Shown piece after piece: positions 54,646 to 64,000 of a DNA stretch of 64,000 nucleotides. Both the position numbers and the translations under genes were made by a program. The notes below the pieces were generated by a model. The model was given only the letters and a program-made list of their open reading frames with translations. It had not been told where the DNA came from and ran no database searches. Where the stretch lies: NCBI RefSeq assembly GCF_900497805.2, contig NW_020954585.1, positions 40,927,527 through 40,991,526 of the forward strand. The letters run 5' to 3'. How positions within the stretch are numbered: the first letter of the stretch is position 1; each line of letters starts with the position of its first letter. The stretch is from Vombatus ursinus (taxonomy: Eukaryota > Chordata > Mammalia > Diprotodontia > Vombatidae).

Positions 54646-54964
54646 GTAGTAGATCAGAGGCCCGGGGTATTACTGTATTTTTCTCACTGAGCTTTCGAAC
54701 AAATGACACAGTGCTATGTCAGTGCAAAATTAACTATAATTCCATTTTATAGCTGGAGAAACTGGTTCTCATTGCTTCTAACATGTGCCTCCATTCTCTC
54801 TACCATTCCAGGAGTTCTTTCATTCCTACTCCCCTAACCCATCTCTCTTGGCAGAAGCCTTTGATTCCTGCTCCCTTCTTGTGCCCATATAACCCTCCCC
54901 CCCCCATCTCAAACTGCTATACATTTTCTCCTCTGATGACCCTCTTTTCTATGTTCTGTCCCAT
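54646..54964. other. No recognised feature
   Basis: Pyrimidine-rich stretch at 54,780-54,960, perhaps old L2, but without an anchor. Confidence 0.35.
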
Positions 54965-55245
54965 TGTTGGGAGGGTGGGAAGGAAATAAACATTTTTATA
55001 GCACCTACCCTGAACCAGGTACTTTTCTAAGTGACTTTCACAAATATTATCACATTTGATCCTCACAACAACCCTGGTAGGTGCTATAATTCTCTCAATT
55101 TTACAGATGAGAAAACTCAGGCAAACAGAGGTTAAGTGACTTGCCCAGGGCCATACAACTAGTAAGTGTCTGAGGCAATATTTGAACTCAGGTCTTCCTG
55201 ACTCCAGACCCAGTGTTCTGTTCACTGCACCGCCAGCTGTCTTTT
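54965..55245 (-). mobile_element. CORE-SINE, full length
   Basis: 'tcctcacaacaaccctggta', 'gatgagaaaactcaggcaaa', 'tgaactcaggtcttcctgac', 'gttctgttcactgcacc'. Confidence 0.88.
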
Positions 55246-55344
55246 GTGGGCAAACCAGTCCCCCTTTTATCCCAGATCTATTCCTCTTTTCTCTACCATA
55301 AGCTTTTCCCATGAAGACTTCTCACCTATTTCCACTCCCCTTAC

Positions 55345-55382
55345 ATCATAATCATCATCACCACCACTATCATCATCATCAA
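55345..55382. repeat. (ATC)n
   Basis: Short imperfect ATC repeat. Confidence 0.85.
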
Positions 55383-55384
55383 CA

Positions 55385-55660
55385 AGGGCTTTAAGATTAA
55401 TAAAGTACTTTACATATATTCCCTCGTTTGAGTTGATTCCCACAACACCTCTGTCAGGTGTTAGGTCCATTTTTCAGATGAAGAAATTGAGGCTGAGAGA
55501 GGTTAAGTGATCTGTCCAGGATCACATTAACTGGTAAGTATCTGAGATACTATTCAAACTCATAAATTGTTTAGTTGGATAGAATTTTTTAAGCACCTAT
55601 TATATGTCACACACTGTGCTAAGTTCTGGTCTTCCTGAATCCAAGGCCAGCATTATGCCA
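55385..55660 (-). mobile_element. CORE-SINE with short tail insertion
   Basis: 'aataaagtactttacatata', 'gatgaagaaattgaggctga', 'gtctgtccagg'-like core. At 55,565-55,628 'agcacctattatatgtcaca' (another 3' tail, reversed) interrupts before 'ggtcttcctgaatccaaggc'. Confidence 0.7.
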
Positions 55661-55734
55661 CTTAAAGGAGAGGAGAGGAAGGTCTACCTGTCTCACTGGC
55701 CAGTGCTGATCCACACATTATCACCCTAGAATCA

Positions 55735-55865
55735 TAAGATCATTGGTCAAGCATTAAAGAATATCTAGCCCAATCTCCTTATTTTACAGATAAAAAACTG
55801 AGGTCCGGGAAAGTTAATTGACTTGCTCAAGATCAATTAAATAGTAAGCTGAAAGGCGGTGTGCA
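55735..55865 (-). mobile_element. MIR-like SINE fragment
   Basis: 'catctag'-type block ('gaatatctagcccaatctcc') and 'cagataaaaaactgaggtcc'. Confidence 0.72.
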
Positions 55866-56160
55866 ACTTCTCGGTTTTTCATCCATAGGCAGGCATAGAG
55901 TGGGCCAGTTGTCGACACACTACATAGGCCTTTGTTCTCGTCATTGGATATCTGTGCTGATTTCATCAAACTACCTCCACTGTTGTCTGCTGTCCCCAAG
56001 CATAGAATTCTTCATTCCTGAGCAATATCTTCTCATTGTCAAACCTACTGCCCACTACCCATTGTTTCTATCACCAGAAGACTGGAATACCTTGTTAAGT
56101 ATTCTGAAGTCCTGGAGAACAGAGGGGGGAAACCCATTGGAAAGAATTAGGTGATAGGTA

Positions 56161-56290
56161 GTGTTTTCATCATATCTGCCAGTTGAAAATGGGAAATTCA
56201 GAAGAGAAAGACATATTTGGGACACAGGTGGTGTTTCCATCACTTCTGTCAATTGAAGACAGGAAATTCAGAAGAGAAAACATATTTTGG
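56161..56290. repeat. 70-bp tandem duplication, two units
   Basis: 56,161-56,220 and 56,231-56,290 share 'gaaattcagaagagaaa', 'acatatttt/gg' and aligned flanks with about 80-85% identity; the period is 70 bp. Confidence 0.85.
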
Positions 56291-56539
56291 AAGATGGTGC
56301 CAAAAAGTGGGATTTAACTTTACATATCGTAGCATGATGGAAAGCACCTAACAAGGGACCACAAAAATATATTTGTCTGGAATCTTTAATCTAATAAAGT
56401 AGACATTAACCTGAAAAAGGAGGGAGAGAGAAAAAATTGCTGCCATAAACCTGCCAAGTCTGGTTCTTCTAGAGAGGAGAAGGTACATAGTAGGAAAAAG
56501 AATAACAAGACCATTATTTTATGGGAGATAATATCCAAG

Positions 56540-57340
56540 AAGAAATTAGCCATAAAATCCATGACCTCAGATGTTCATCCATAAATGTACAAAGTATGTG
56601 TGATAAAAAAAAAAAAGCAAACAAGAGATCCATCCTCATGCAAGATGTCAAATTTTACTGAGCCTTGATGTGTTGGGATTCAACACTGAAATATGCTCTG
56701 TAATGGCATACCTTTTTCAAAAGCAACAGGATAAATAAAAAGGGTAGTAGGTTAGCATAGTATATCAAAAAGACATCTTGCTGTAAGGAAATTCAGGAAT
56801 CAGAAGGGAAAACAAGATAGAGGACATTTGGTTGAGGTTTCCGAGAAGAAGGAGAAGAAGAAGAAGAACAAGAACAAGAACAAGAACAAGAACAAGAACA
56901 AGAACAAGAAGAACAAGAACAAGAAGAACAAGAACAAGAACAAGAAGAACAAGAAGAACAAGAACAAGAACAAGAAGAACAAGAACAAGAANNNNNNNNN
57001 NAAGAACAAGAAGAACAAGAACAAGAACAAGAAGAACAAGAACAAGAAGAAGAACAAGAAGAACAAGAACAAGAAGAAGAACAAGAACAAGAAGAAGAAC
57101 AAGAACAAGAACAAGAACAAGAAGAACAAGAAGAAGAAGAAGAAGAAGAAGAAGAAGAAGAAAAACAAGAAGAAGAAGAGAAGCAGCAGTGATAGCCATT
57201 GAGGATGCAACAGACCACCCGCACAATAGGAGGAATTAGAGGAAGACTTTAGGCAACAGATCATAATCATAGTTTGGAAGAACAATATTATAGTGATGAG
57301 AGACTTCAACAATCTAAACAAAATACCGAAAATGAAGCAG
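56540..57340 (+). mobile_element. CR1/L3 endonuclease region, split by a tandem array
   Basis: 'gttcatccataaatgtacaa' and 'ttactgagccttgatgtgtt' resemble the amino-terminal EN region (NVQS.. and ..ETWL..). After the array, 'gtgatgagagacttcaacaa' encodes MRDFNN, equivalent to GDFN. Dead copy. Confidence 0.6.
56848..57180. repeat. (AAGAAC)n/(AAG)n array with 10-N gap
   Basis: AAGAAC, AAGAAGAAC and AAG units alternate over more than 300 bp. Ns at 56,992-57,001 mark an assembly gap, so true length is unknown. Open frames across it in all registers are artefacts. Confidence 0.97.
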
Positions 57341-57364
57341 TTGATAAATCTGTAATTTTTCCTT

Positions 57365-57445
57365 AATGATACCTTAAATTTATATAGCACTTTAAGATGC
57401 TATTATCTTCATTTGATCTTCACCATAACTCTGTGAGATATATTA
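57365..57445 (-). mobile_element. CORE-SINE tail fragment
   Basis: 'tttatatagcactttaagat', 'cttcaccataactctgtgag'. Confidence 0.6.
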
Positions 57446-57454
57446 CTATTATTT

Positions 57455-57552
57455 TTAGAATACATTTTTATTCATATATCTTGTTTTTATATCACCAAAA
57501 TTTCTTTCAATGTCTTTCACCCTCTCACAGATCCATTCCATATAACAGAATA
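57455..57552. other. Unassigned LINE-like T-rich segment
   Basis: 'tttttagaatacatttttat' to 'cagatccattccatataaca' looks repetitive in style, but I cannot name it. Confidence 0.3.
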
Positions 57553-57590
57553 CAGAGTGTTTAAGCTATTAAAGCTTAAAATTGCCCTAA
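57553..57590. mobile_element. mariner MITE remnant
   Basis: 'tttaagctattaaagcttaa' matches the centre of the 53.56-kb mariner MITE; one arm only. Confidence 0.5.
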
Positions 57591-57627
57591 CTCAGGTCTT
57601 CCTGATTTCAGGCTAAGCAACTTAGAT

Positions 57628-57910
57628 CAGGAGCAGCTATGTGATGCAGTGGTTAGAGCATTGGGCCTGGAGTCAAGAAGACCTAGGTTCAAATTAAGCC
57701 TCAGACACTCACTCACTAGCTGTTTGAACCTGAGCAAGTCACTTAACTTCTCTTTGCCTCAGTTTCCTCATCTATAAAATGGGGATGATAATAGCACCTA
57801 CCTCCCATGGATGTTGTGAGGATCAAATTAGATGATATTTGTAAATCACTTAGTGCCTGGCACATACTAAGCACTAGAAAAATATTAGTTATTATTATTG
57901 TTATTAATTA
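57628..57910 (+). mobile_element. CORE-SINE (THER1-like), full length
   Basis: 'gcagctatgtgatgcagtgg', 'gggcctggagtcaagaagac', 'gagcaagtcacttaacttct', 'acctcccatggatgttgtga', 'cctggcacatactaagcact'. Confidence 0.92.
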
Positions 57911-58535
57911 TCCACTTCACCACCAAGTTGTCTAGACAAGCTTTTCTTTTCATCTTCTTTGTATCCTAGTGAGCTGGCAAGGGTTGTTTCGCTTACTTAA
58001 ACAGTAAACCTGATCTGTTTATTGTAAGCTCTGTTCTAATTGGACAATGTAGCATCTGGGTGACTGCCCAATGATACCCAGACTGATGCTTTGTGATTCT
58101 CTGGCTTAAAAGGAGCTGCTATTCACATTAAAGGGTAACACTTTCTAAATGCCATTCGGAGAGTGATTGAAAGTTGGGAGGTGGAATTGCAAATGTAAAT
58201 TCCGTTAGAAAAAAAAAAACAGGTTTGCCTAGCTGAAAAGCCATGAAAATAAAGAGATAAGCAGTAATCAGAAAAGCAGATTTATGTGATGCAGATTTCC
58301 TGAAGAGAGCCAATGACATCAAAGCTTACAATCCACAGTTGTGAGTTACTTCAGTCACATGGTTTTTCCTCCTTCATGTGCTTTCTTGCCTGATTCCTGT
58401 GCATGCCCACCTTTCTCTACAGATATCGAGTTTTATTGATAAAAGAGTATATCCCAGTTCTATTTGTGTATAAAGGTATATTTTATTATTTATGTACTCA
58501 ATTTGAAGGACGAGTGTCTATAAGATTATGACTTT
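57911..58535. other. No recognised feature
   Basis: Repeat-poor; nothing supportable. Confidence 0.4.
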
Positions 58536-59130
58536 CTTTGTCTTATTTGACAGAGTTTTGCTCTTCTTGTGGACAAAATGAAGAAATACGGGCAAAATGA
58601 TAGCACGGTTCTCTAGATTCAAAACTAGTTGAATGGACAGACCTGAATTAACACACTAATTAACACATTAAGGGGCTGATGTTAGTCTGAAGTTGGGATA
58701 TTTGAAGTAGGTATCTAGTGAAGTTCCCCAGGAAACTATGTTTATCCCTGTGATAAATATAGGTATTTTATGTCTGAGTCAGACATTTTATGGCTGACTT
58801 AGACAAAGGTATGGGTGGCATAATAGTTAAGTTTTCATATGACAAAAATCTAGAATCAGTAGTTAATATTAGGCAATAAAACAGGGACCCGAAAAGATGT
58901 CATCAGACAGTACAATGGGTCAAGTCTTTAAAAATGAAATTTAATAGGGCTATGTGTAAAAACCTTGGTGAAATCAATGAATCTCCCTCAAACTCAGATT
59001 CCTAATCTGAAAATCAGCAGATTGTATTAGATAACCTCTGGGGTCCCAAGAAGAACTAGATCTATGCTCTTATGTCTGGGTTAAAAAATTGCAATTCAGA
59101 AGTAGAGAATGAGGCAACCACAGAAACTGC
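58536..59130 (+). mobile_element. CR1/L3 RT fragment with nested MIR
   Basis: 'ggtatgggtggcataatagt', 'catatgacaaaaatctagaa' (RT 'FADDTK'-type block, decayed), 'aaatgaaatttaatagggct'. A MIR-like SINE occupies about 58,950-59,072 ('ctcagattcctaatctgaaa', 'ataacctctggggtcccaag'). Confidence 0.65.
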
Positions 59131-59842
59131 CTGAGTCTAGTCACCACCCACCTATGGTTGAAAACCTTACCTGGGATCAGTGGCCCACCAACACCCACCC
59201 TACCTGCCCATGGTTGAAAGAGTCAACTCCAGAGAATCATCTCCTTGGGGGAAAAGTTTGCTGAGGCTGAAAGTCTCAAAAATCACCCCTTGTGCTTTAG
59301 AGGCACAAGGACCTTAATTCACTCAGTGTCAGTCCATGAATGATTTTCCAATACTTGAAATATTAAGTGCAAAGAGTACAACTGAGGACAAGCGATCTGT
59401 ATTTTCTAAAAGTCCTTACCACTGTCTTGAAATATGTGCTTTCTCCAGAGTTGGTATGAAACCTTTCACTCGTCCTCAGAGTTTCTTTCTATTTCTATAT
59501 AGCAACCTTTATTTAATTTCACTGATATGTCGACAAGATGGATTCCCCCCCACTTAACTTCTAAGCTATTGTTTGGTATCATAGCGTCTTGTTCAGTTGT
59601 GATTGAATTTTCTTTCTGTTTACAAGGAAAGGGATGAGAATTATGAAACAGGTAAAAGGATCAAAAATAATAATAAAAATACCTTCTGTGTGAGCAAGAA
59701 GCAAGTAACAACATGGGGAAAGAGGAAGGACACAGTTGAGAAATCCATTCATTCAACAGCCATCAAAGAATATTACTTGTCAAACGCCTTCCTGCCATGT
59801 GTGGGGTTTCATTCTCCATTTTACATGCAGGGAGGAACTTGA
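59131..59842. other. No recognised feature
   Basis: A short duplicated block ('cacccacctatggttgaaaa' and 'ctgcccatggttgaaagag') occurs at 59,146-59,220. No gene supported. Confidence 0.4.
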
Positions 59843-60018
59843 AAGGTTCAATTCAATTTAAACATTATCTAGCTTAAACTTTCATGTTCAAGGTAGTGCA
59901 GCTAAAGTCCAAAGAGGGGAGAGACATGGCCATGATCACACAGCTGAGAGACAGGGATCAGAATCAGGAATGGAATTCAGAGCTCCCCCACTCCATCACT
60001 GGTACTCTTTCTATCTGG
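59843..60018 (-). mobile_element. MIR-like SINE
   Basis: 'aagtccaaagaggggagaga', 'catgatcacacagctgagag', 'actggtactctttctatctg'. Confidence 0.75.
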
Positions 60019-60171
60019 TCGCAGATTCATTCAAACATACGTTCTATTTTCCCTTAAAATCCGCATGTGACTTTATTTTTAATATGTAAATACCCAGCAT
60101 ATGTAGAGATACTTCTATTCACATGATTTATGCTACATACATATATAAACATACACATATACATGTATATA

Positions 60172-60758
60172 TACTGTATTTCACTTCATAATCGTCACCA
60201 CCGCATAATTGCCACACCCTGTTTTTTCAGTCTAAAAATTGGTTTATAACCTTTCATCGCATAATTGTTATACGGTATAATTCTGTTCATCATGCCACTT
60301 AAAAGGTAAACAGAGCAGCAATGTATTCATCAGTGGCATATGGATACGCATTTATCTCTTGTGCATTGCTAGCCAGGAGCCTAGAATTCTCAGTGTAGGC
60401 GCATTGTCGGTATACTTCTGAAAGCCTACTTGCCTGGTTTGTTTAGAGTGCTGGCGTACTAATAGTATTATCACTCAGCCAAATGAAGAGTGGTAGGCAC
60501 AAGAGGAGACAGGGCAGGTGAAGCTGCCATGACTAAGTCATGTGCCATGGTGAGACTTACATCTTTCCAATTTTAACATATATTCATGAGTATTCTGTTC
60601 ATGCTAATCTTGCACCAAAGACGGTTTAGTAATAAATGATTTTTAAGTAATACTGGCTAAAAAAAATTTTTTTAAAGCTTCACATAAAGGTCGTACCCTG
60701 CTTTTTTTGCAAAAAATTTGGCATAAAATCTGAGACAATTATGTGGTGAAATACGATA
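60172..60758. mobile_element. 583-bp TIR element, probable nonautonomous DNA transposon
   Basis: Body 60174-60756, flanked by TA. Ends CTGTATTTCACTTCATAAT and TCGTATTTCACCACATAAT are inverted. Inside each end is a direct repeat of the form CATAA..G.C..ACCCTG.TTTTTT (about 60,206 and 60,684). It is relatively CpG-rich for the window. Tc1/mariner superfamily is likely; family unknown. Confidence 0.7.
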
Positions 60759-60764
60759 TATATG

Positions 60765-60957
60765 GCAATGTGATATAGCATAACAAGCACTGGATTTGGA
60801 GTCTGAGAATGTGGGTTCAAATACCACCTCACTCACTTAATTGCCTACCTGACCTCAAGCAAGTTATATACCTATTCCAGACCTCAGTTTCCTCATTTGT
60901 AAAATGAGAGGATTGTACTAGATGACCTAATTCTAAATCTGTGATCCTATTCTCCTA
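60765..60957 (+). mobile_element. MIR-like SINE
   Basis: 'gcataacaagcactggattt', 'gtgggttcaaataccacctc', 'ttcctcatttgtaaaatgag'. Confidence 0.82.
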
Positions 60958-60959
60958 TA

Positions 60960-61362
60960 TTGGATCCTTAGGAGAACGTAAGTTTCTTGAGGTTAGGGAT
61001 AATTTATGACTATTTAATTCCTCATTACTAGTATGGTGCCTTATTTTCTTGTTGTTATTGTTGTTGAGTCATTTTCAGTCTTGTCCAACTCTTTGTGATC
61101 TCATTTGGGGTTTTCTTGGCAAGGATATTGGAGTGATTTGCCATTTCCTTCTCCAGTTCATTTTATAGGTGAGGAAACTCAGGCAAACAGGGTTAAGTGA
61201 GCTGCCCAGGGTCACACAGCTAGTAATTGTCTGAGGCCAGATTTGAACTCAGGAAGATGAATCTTCCTGATTTTAGGTCTGGCAATCTATCCCCTGCACC
61301 ACCTCATTGCCCATAGTGCCTTATATGTAACGTTTAATAAATGGTTGTTGAATTGAATTGTT
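60960..61362 (+). mobile_element. L2 3' tail split by a MAR1 SINE
   Basis: Left part 'gtaagtttcttgaggttagg' to 61,044; right part 'gtttaataaatggttgttga' from 61,314. Confidence 0.75.
61034..61324 (-). mobile_element. MAR1-like SINE, full length, with TSD
   Basis: Body 61045-61313: 'tttggggttttcttggcaag', 'gccatttccttctccagttc', 'gaggccagatttgaactcag', 'ctgcaccacctcattgccca'. Flanked by TGGTGCCTTAT and TAGTGCCTTAT. Confidence 0.93.
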
Positions 61363-61388
61363 GACTTGAATTTATTTTTTCCTTTCAG

Positions 61389-61448
61389 AGAGGTTTGATT
61401 TTAGAAAAGCAGCCTGTTCTTGCACCTAGAAGGCATCTTGGGTTTTAG
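61389..61448 (+). other. Candidate terminal exon D (unknown gene)
   Basis: After a strong acceptor (TTTATTTTTTCCTTTCAG) a phase-0 frame reads RGLILEKQPVLAPRRHLGF then stop. Phase fits exon C ending at 53,246. Short, no recognised motif, no nearby AATAAA; could easily be chance. Confidence 0.18.
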
Positions 61449-62459
61449 CCTCACTTTCAACAATCCCTAACCATTAGCATGATTGCAGTCTCTGCTTCTT
61501 TTCACATTTTTTAAAAGTGTCTTAACTCTTGACTTCAAAGAAATAGATATTCCATATTTGACTCTGTCATTCATATGAGAAAGACTGCTTTTCTCCATGC
61601 CTTTTCCATCCAGAATCCCCAGGGACTAAGGATTAAGTAAGATATTCCAACCTTTGAAGTGAGAAGAAAAATTGCCTAGTTTGTGCAGAATTCAAATGAT
61701 TGTCCTCCTCCTCCCTGGGCACCCTGGGAGTTGATGAGGCCCTACCTTCAGAAGCACACTAGCTTTTCCAGGCCCTCTGAGCTTGATTTAGTGAGGGAAC
61801 ATCAAAGTTCGATTTCCCCATAAGGCAAGATTTCTCTTCTTAGGAAAATACCCACTGGCCAGACTAATATTATTTCACTAAACACCTAGCCATTGAACAC
61901 AAGCTATTTTGAACAAATGGTGTCACAGGTTAAAAATATTCCTCAGGATGAATGGCATGTTTTATGGCAGGCCAAATCTGGCGTCCTTGCTTTAGTATAT
62001 CATGGCTGTAATACGTTAGTAGTGAGTGAATGTGCCTTTCTAAGTGACTAACAAATTTCAGATAACAAGACAGAGCTTAGACACTGAGGAACTGTGGCTC
62101 ATAGACTCAACACTGAAAGGGATTTTGAGGCTATTCATTAAAAAAAAAAAAAAACATTCCAGGAGGTTTGTCTTGCTCTCCAGAAAGCCTGGGATAGTTT
62201 AAGCAAGACTTGGCCAAAAAACCCACAAAGTGGACTAGGTCCCTCTGTTCCTGTTGCAATACAACTGTGTGGTCTTAGCAACTGTGTGCTCTTACATATT
62301 ACTGTCTCTACCCCAAAATTGCCATATTTAATCAGTCAACATATATTCATTGCGTACCATGGCGTTTTCTTTCTTGTATCCTTCATAGCAACTGCACTGT
62401 TTATGGAGATACCAAATTCTTGATATACATCTATTGATTGACAAATCTGATGACCTTCT
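61449..62459. other. Repeat-poor island
   Basis: About 1 kb with little recognisable repeat; a decayed MIR start may lie near 62,090-62,140. No gene supported. Confidence 0.4.
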
Positions 62460-63009
62460 CAATCTTCAACTTCCTTGACTTCTCTCCAGCTGTTGAGACC
62501 TTAGACTACACCCTTCTAACATTTCTTCCTCCCTTGGCATCCATGACACTGCTGTTTCTTGGTTCTGTTCCTTTGTACCTCACCATTCTTTTTCATTTAT
62601 GTTAAAAGGTTCATTGTTCTCTTCCTTCCCACTAAATGTGGCTGTCTTCCAAGGCTCTGTTCTAGCCTTTTAAACTTTTCTCTCTTTACATGCTTTCATT
62701 TGGTAATTTAATTTACTCTCATGGTTTCAATAATCTTCACCATGCAGATGGCTCCAAAGTCTATCTATCCATCAACAATTTCTCCCAGAGCCAGGATCTG
62801 CATTTCTACCTGGATGTTCCATAAACCCCAAATTCAGCATGGCCAAAACTAAACTCATCTTCTATCCCTCTAGACCCGACCATCTTCTAAATTTTCCTAT
62901 TTTTGTTTACAGTACCACCATCTTTCCTATCACTCAGACTCCAAACCTCAGTCATCCTAGATTCTCCATCGCTATTAGCCCAACCTAATTAGTCCATGCT
63001 CTCTTCTTC

Positions 63010-63152
63010 ATAGGATCGTAGGTCTAGAATAGGAAGGGAACTCAGAGACCATCTAGTATAACTCCCTCATTTTATGGATGAGGAAACTGAGGCTAGGATT
63101 TGAACCTATGTTTTCTGCCTACAGAACCAGCATTCTTTCCACTGTACCACTC
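63010..63152 (-). mobile_element. MIR-like SINE nested in L2
   Basis: 'aggatcgtaggtctagaata', 'gatgaggaaactgaggctag', 'cattctttccactgtaccac'. Confidence 0.85.
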
Positions 63153-63639
63153 TTTACTCACATTACCATACCCCACCTCAATGATCATGGCTTGCCTTCA
63201 CTTCCATAATAGCCACCTAATTCCTTTCCCTTCCTCCAGTCTCTCTTTTCTCCAATGCATCCTTTATATAATTCTCAAATTATCTTAACCCACTGGCTTG
63301 ATCTTGTCACTGCCCTAGGGGCTTAGAAATCTGTAGTGACTCCTTACAAGCCCCTTTACCTAGTAATTTAAGAACATCTACAATCTGGCTCCAACTTTCT
63401 TTTCCAGCTATATCATGTTTCATATACTATTGGCTTCAGCCAAACTAGAGAATTAGTTGTTTCCTAGTCTCATCCTGTGCTATCTTATCTCTATGTATTT
63501 GGACAGTCAGTCTTCTATTCCCAGAGTACCCATGAAAGCTTCCCAATTCCCTTTACTAGAAGGGATCTCCCTCCTTAAATTATCTCAAAGCACTTTGTAT
63601 ATCTATGCTAAATCTTTTGTCCTTAGAACATTCTAGTCT

Positions 63640-63765
63640 ATATCATACATATATATGTATGTGTATATGTACACACATTATTTATATATATGTATGTATA
63701 TATATACACATATGTATATATATACATATGTGTATATATATACATATATATATATGTATGTGTCA
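63640..63765. repeat. TA/TG/CA microsatellite
   Basis: ATACATAT/GTATATAT repeats inside the L2 3' region. Confidence 0.95.
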
Positions 63766-63887
63766 TGTAGTTCCCTATAAAACTGTAACCTCATAGAAGG
63801 CAAGGACTATGTCATTTTTCACCTTTGCATCCCCAACACAACATAGTACCATCTTTAAATGAAGTAGGTGCTTAATAGATAGATCTT

Positions 63888-64000
63888 TTTGTTGTTGTTT
63901 AGTAGTTTCAGTTGTGTCTGACTCTTTGTGACCCCCTTTAGGGGTTTTCTTAGCAAAGATTCTAGAGTAGTTTGCCATTTTCTTCTCCAGCTCACTTTAC
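63888..64000 (-). mobile_element. MAR1-like SINE (cut by window edge)
   Basis: 'gttgttgtttagtagtttca', 'ctgactctttgtgacccc', 'gccattttcttctccagctc'. Only the RTE-like tail is inside the window. Confidence 0.9.

Larger units (their letters stand above)
62460..63885 (+). mobile_element. Old L2 copy, RT region to 3' tail
   Basis: 'ccaaggctctgttctagcct', 'atgcagatggctccaaagtc', 'gcatggccaaaactaaactc', 'ccttacaagcccctttacct', 'gaaggcaaggactatgtcat', 'gtaggtgcttaatagataga'. Interrupted by a MIR and by a TA/CA microsatellite. Confidence 0.82.

Noticed and set aside
54917-55312. 131-codon minus frame
   Set aside because: Mostly the sense strand of a CORE-SINE (VNRTLGLESGRPEFKY...), a typical SINE-derived frame.
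56765-57390. Several 124-196-codon open frames on both strands
   Set aside because: They are translations of the AAGAAC/AAG array across an N gap (poly-L/V, poly-S/C, poly-F, K/N and R/T), not genes.
1-64000. CRISPR arrays, operons, phage or plasmid features
   Set aside because: No regularly spaced palindromic repeats and no dense coding; the sequence is clearly vertebrate intergenic DNA, and its regular repeats are microsatellites.

Overview
This window looks like intergenic or intronic DNA from a marsupial, probably an Australian lineage. It is AT-rich and contains no long host reading frame. It is packed with repeat families known from marsupials: tRNA-derived SINEs of the WSINE1 type, MAR1-like SINEs with an RTE/BovB-like tail, CORE-SINEs (THER1/MIR-like), L2, CR1/L3, marsupial L1 and 'half-L1' (HAL1) elements. 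Family names come from remembered consensus features and were not searched; the clade is an inference.

Layout. 1-10 kb: an L1 3' end cut by the window edge, many MIR-like SINEs, a 5'-truncated L1 with exact 15-bp target-site duplications (TSDs), three hAT-type remnants and a full MAR1 SINE. 10-20 kb: an inverted-repeat element, L2 reverse-transcriptase DNA, and a CR1/L3 copy (15.5-17.1 kb) interrupted by a near-full-length 7SL (SRP) RNA retropseudogene. 20-28 kb: SINEs, L2 and L1 tails, a perfect 32-bp inverted repeat that looks like a template-switch product, and a palindromic hAT MITE. 28-32 kb: an antisense L1-derived element split by a full-length HAL1 with TSDs. That HAL1 keeps a 213-codon ORF1 C-terminal part, the only recognisable coding ORF of any length. 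32-38 kb: sparse DNA, microsatellites and SINEs. 38-43 kb: an antisense L2 split by an L1 copy (TSD) and by a solo LTR that itself carries a hAT MITE (TSD). 43-54 kb: L2, two Tigger-like MITEs, two copies of an unnamed ~0.5-kb repeat each sitting inside a CORE-SINE, and a mariner MITE. 54-64 kb: CORE-SINEs, CR1/L3 endonuclease and RT segments, a hexamer tandem array with a 10-N assembly gap, an unusual 583-bp TIR element, and an old L2 copy reaching towards the right edge.

No host gene can be assigned with confidence. Four short open segments on the + strand (46.3, 52.3, 53.2 and 61.4 kb) lie in repeat-poor islands, are bounded by plausible splice sites and have compatible phases; they are listed as a low-confidence candidate gene. 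I saw no CRISPR array, operon or functional tRNA/rRNA gene. Most of the interest is in transposon stratigraphy: who inserted into whom, with recognisable TSDs.
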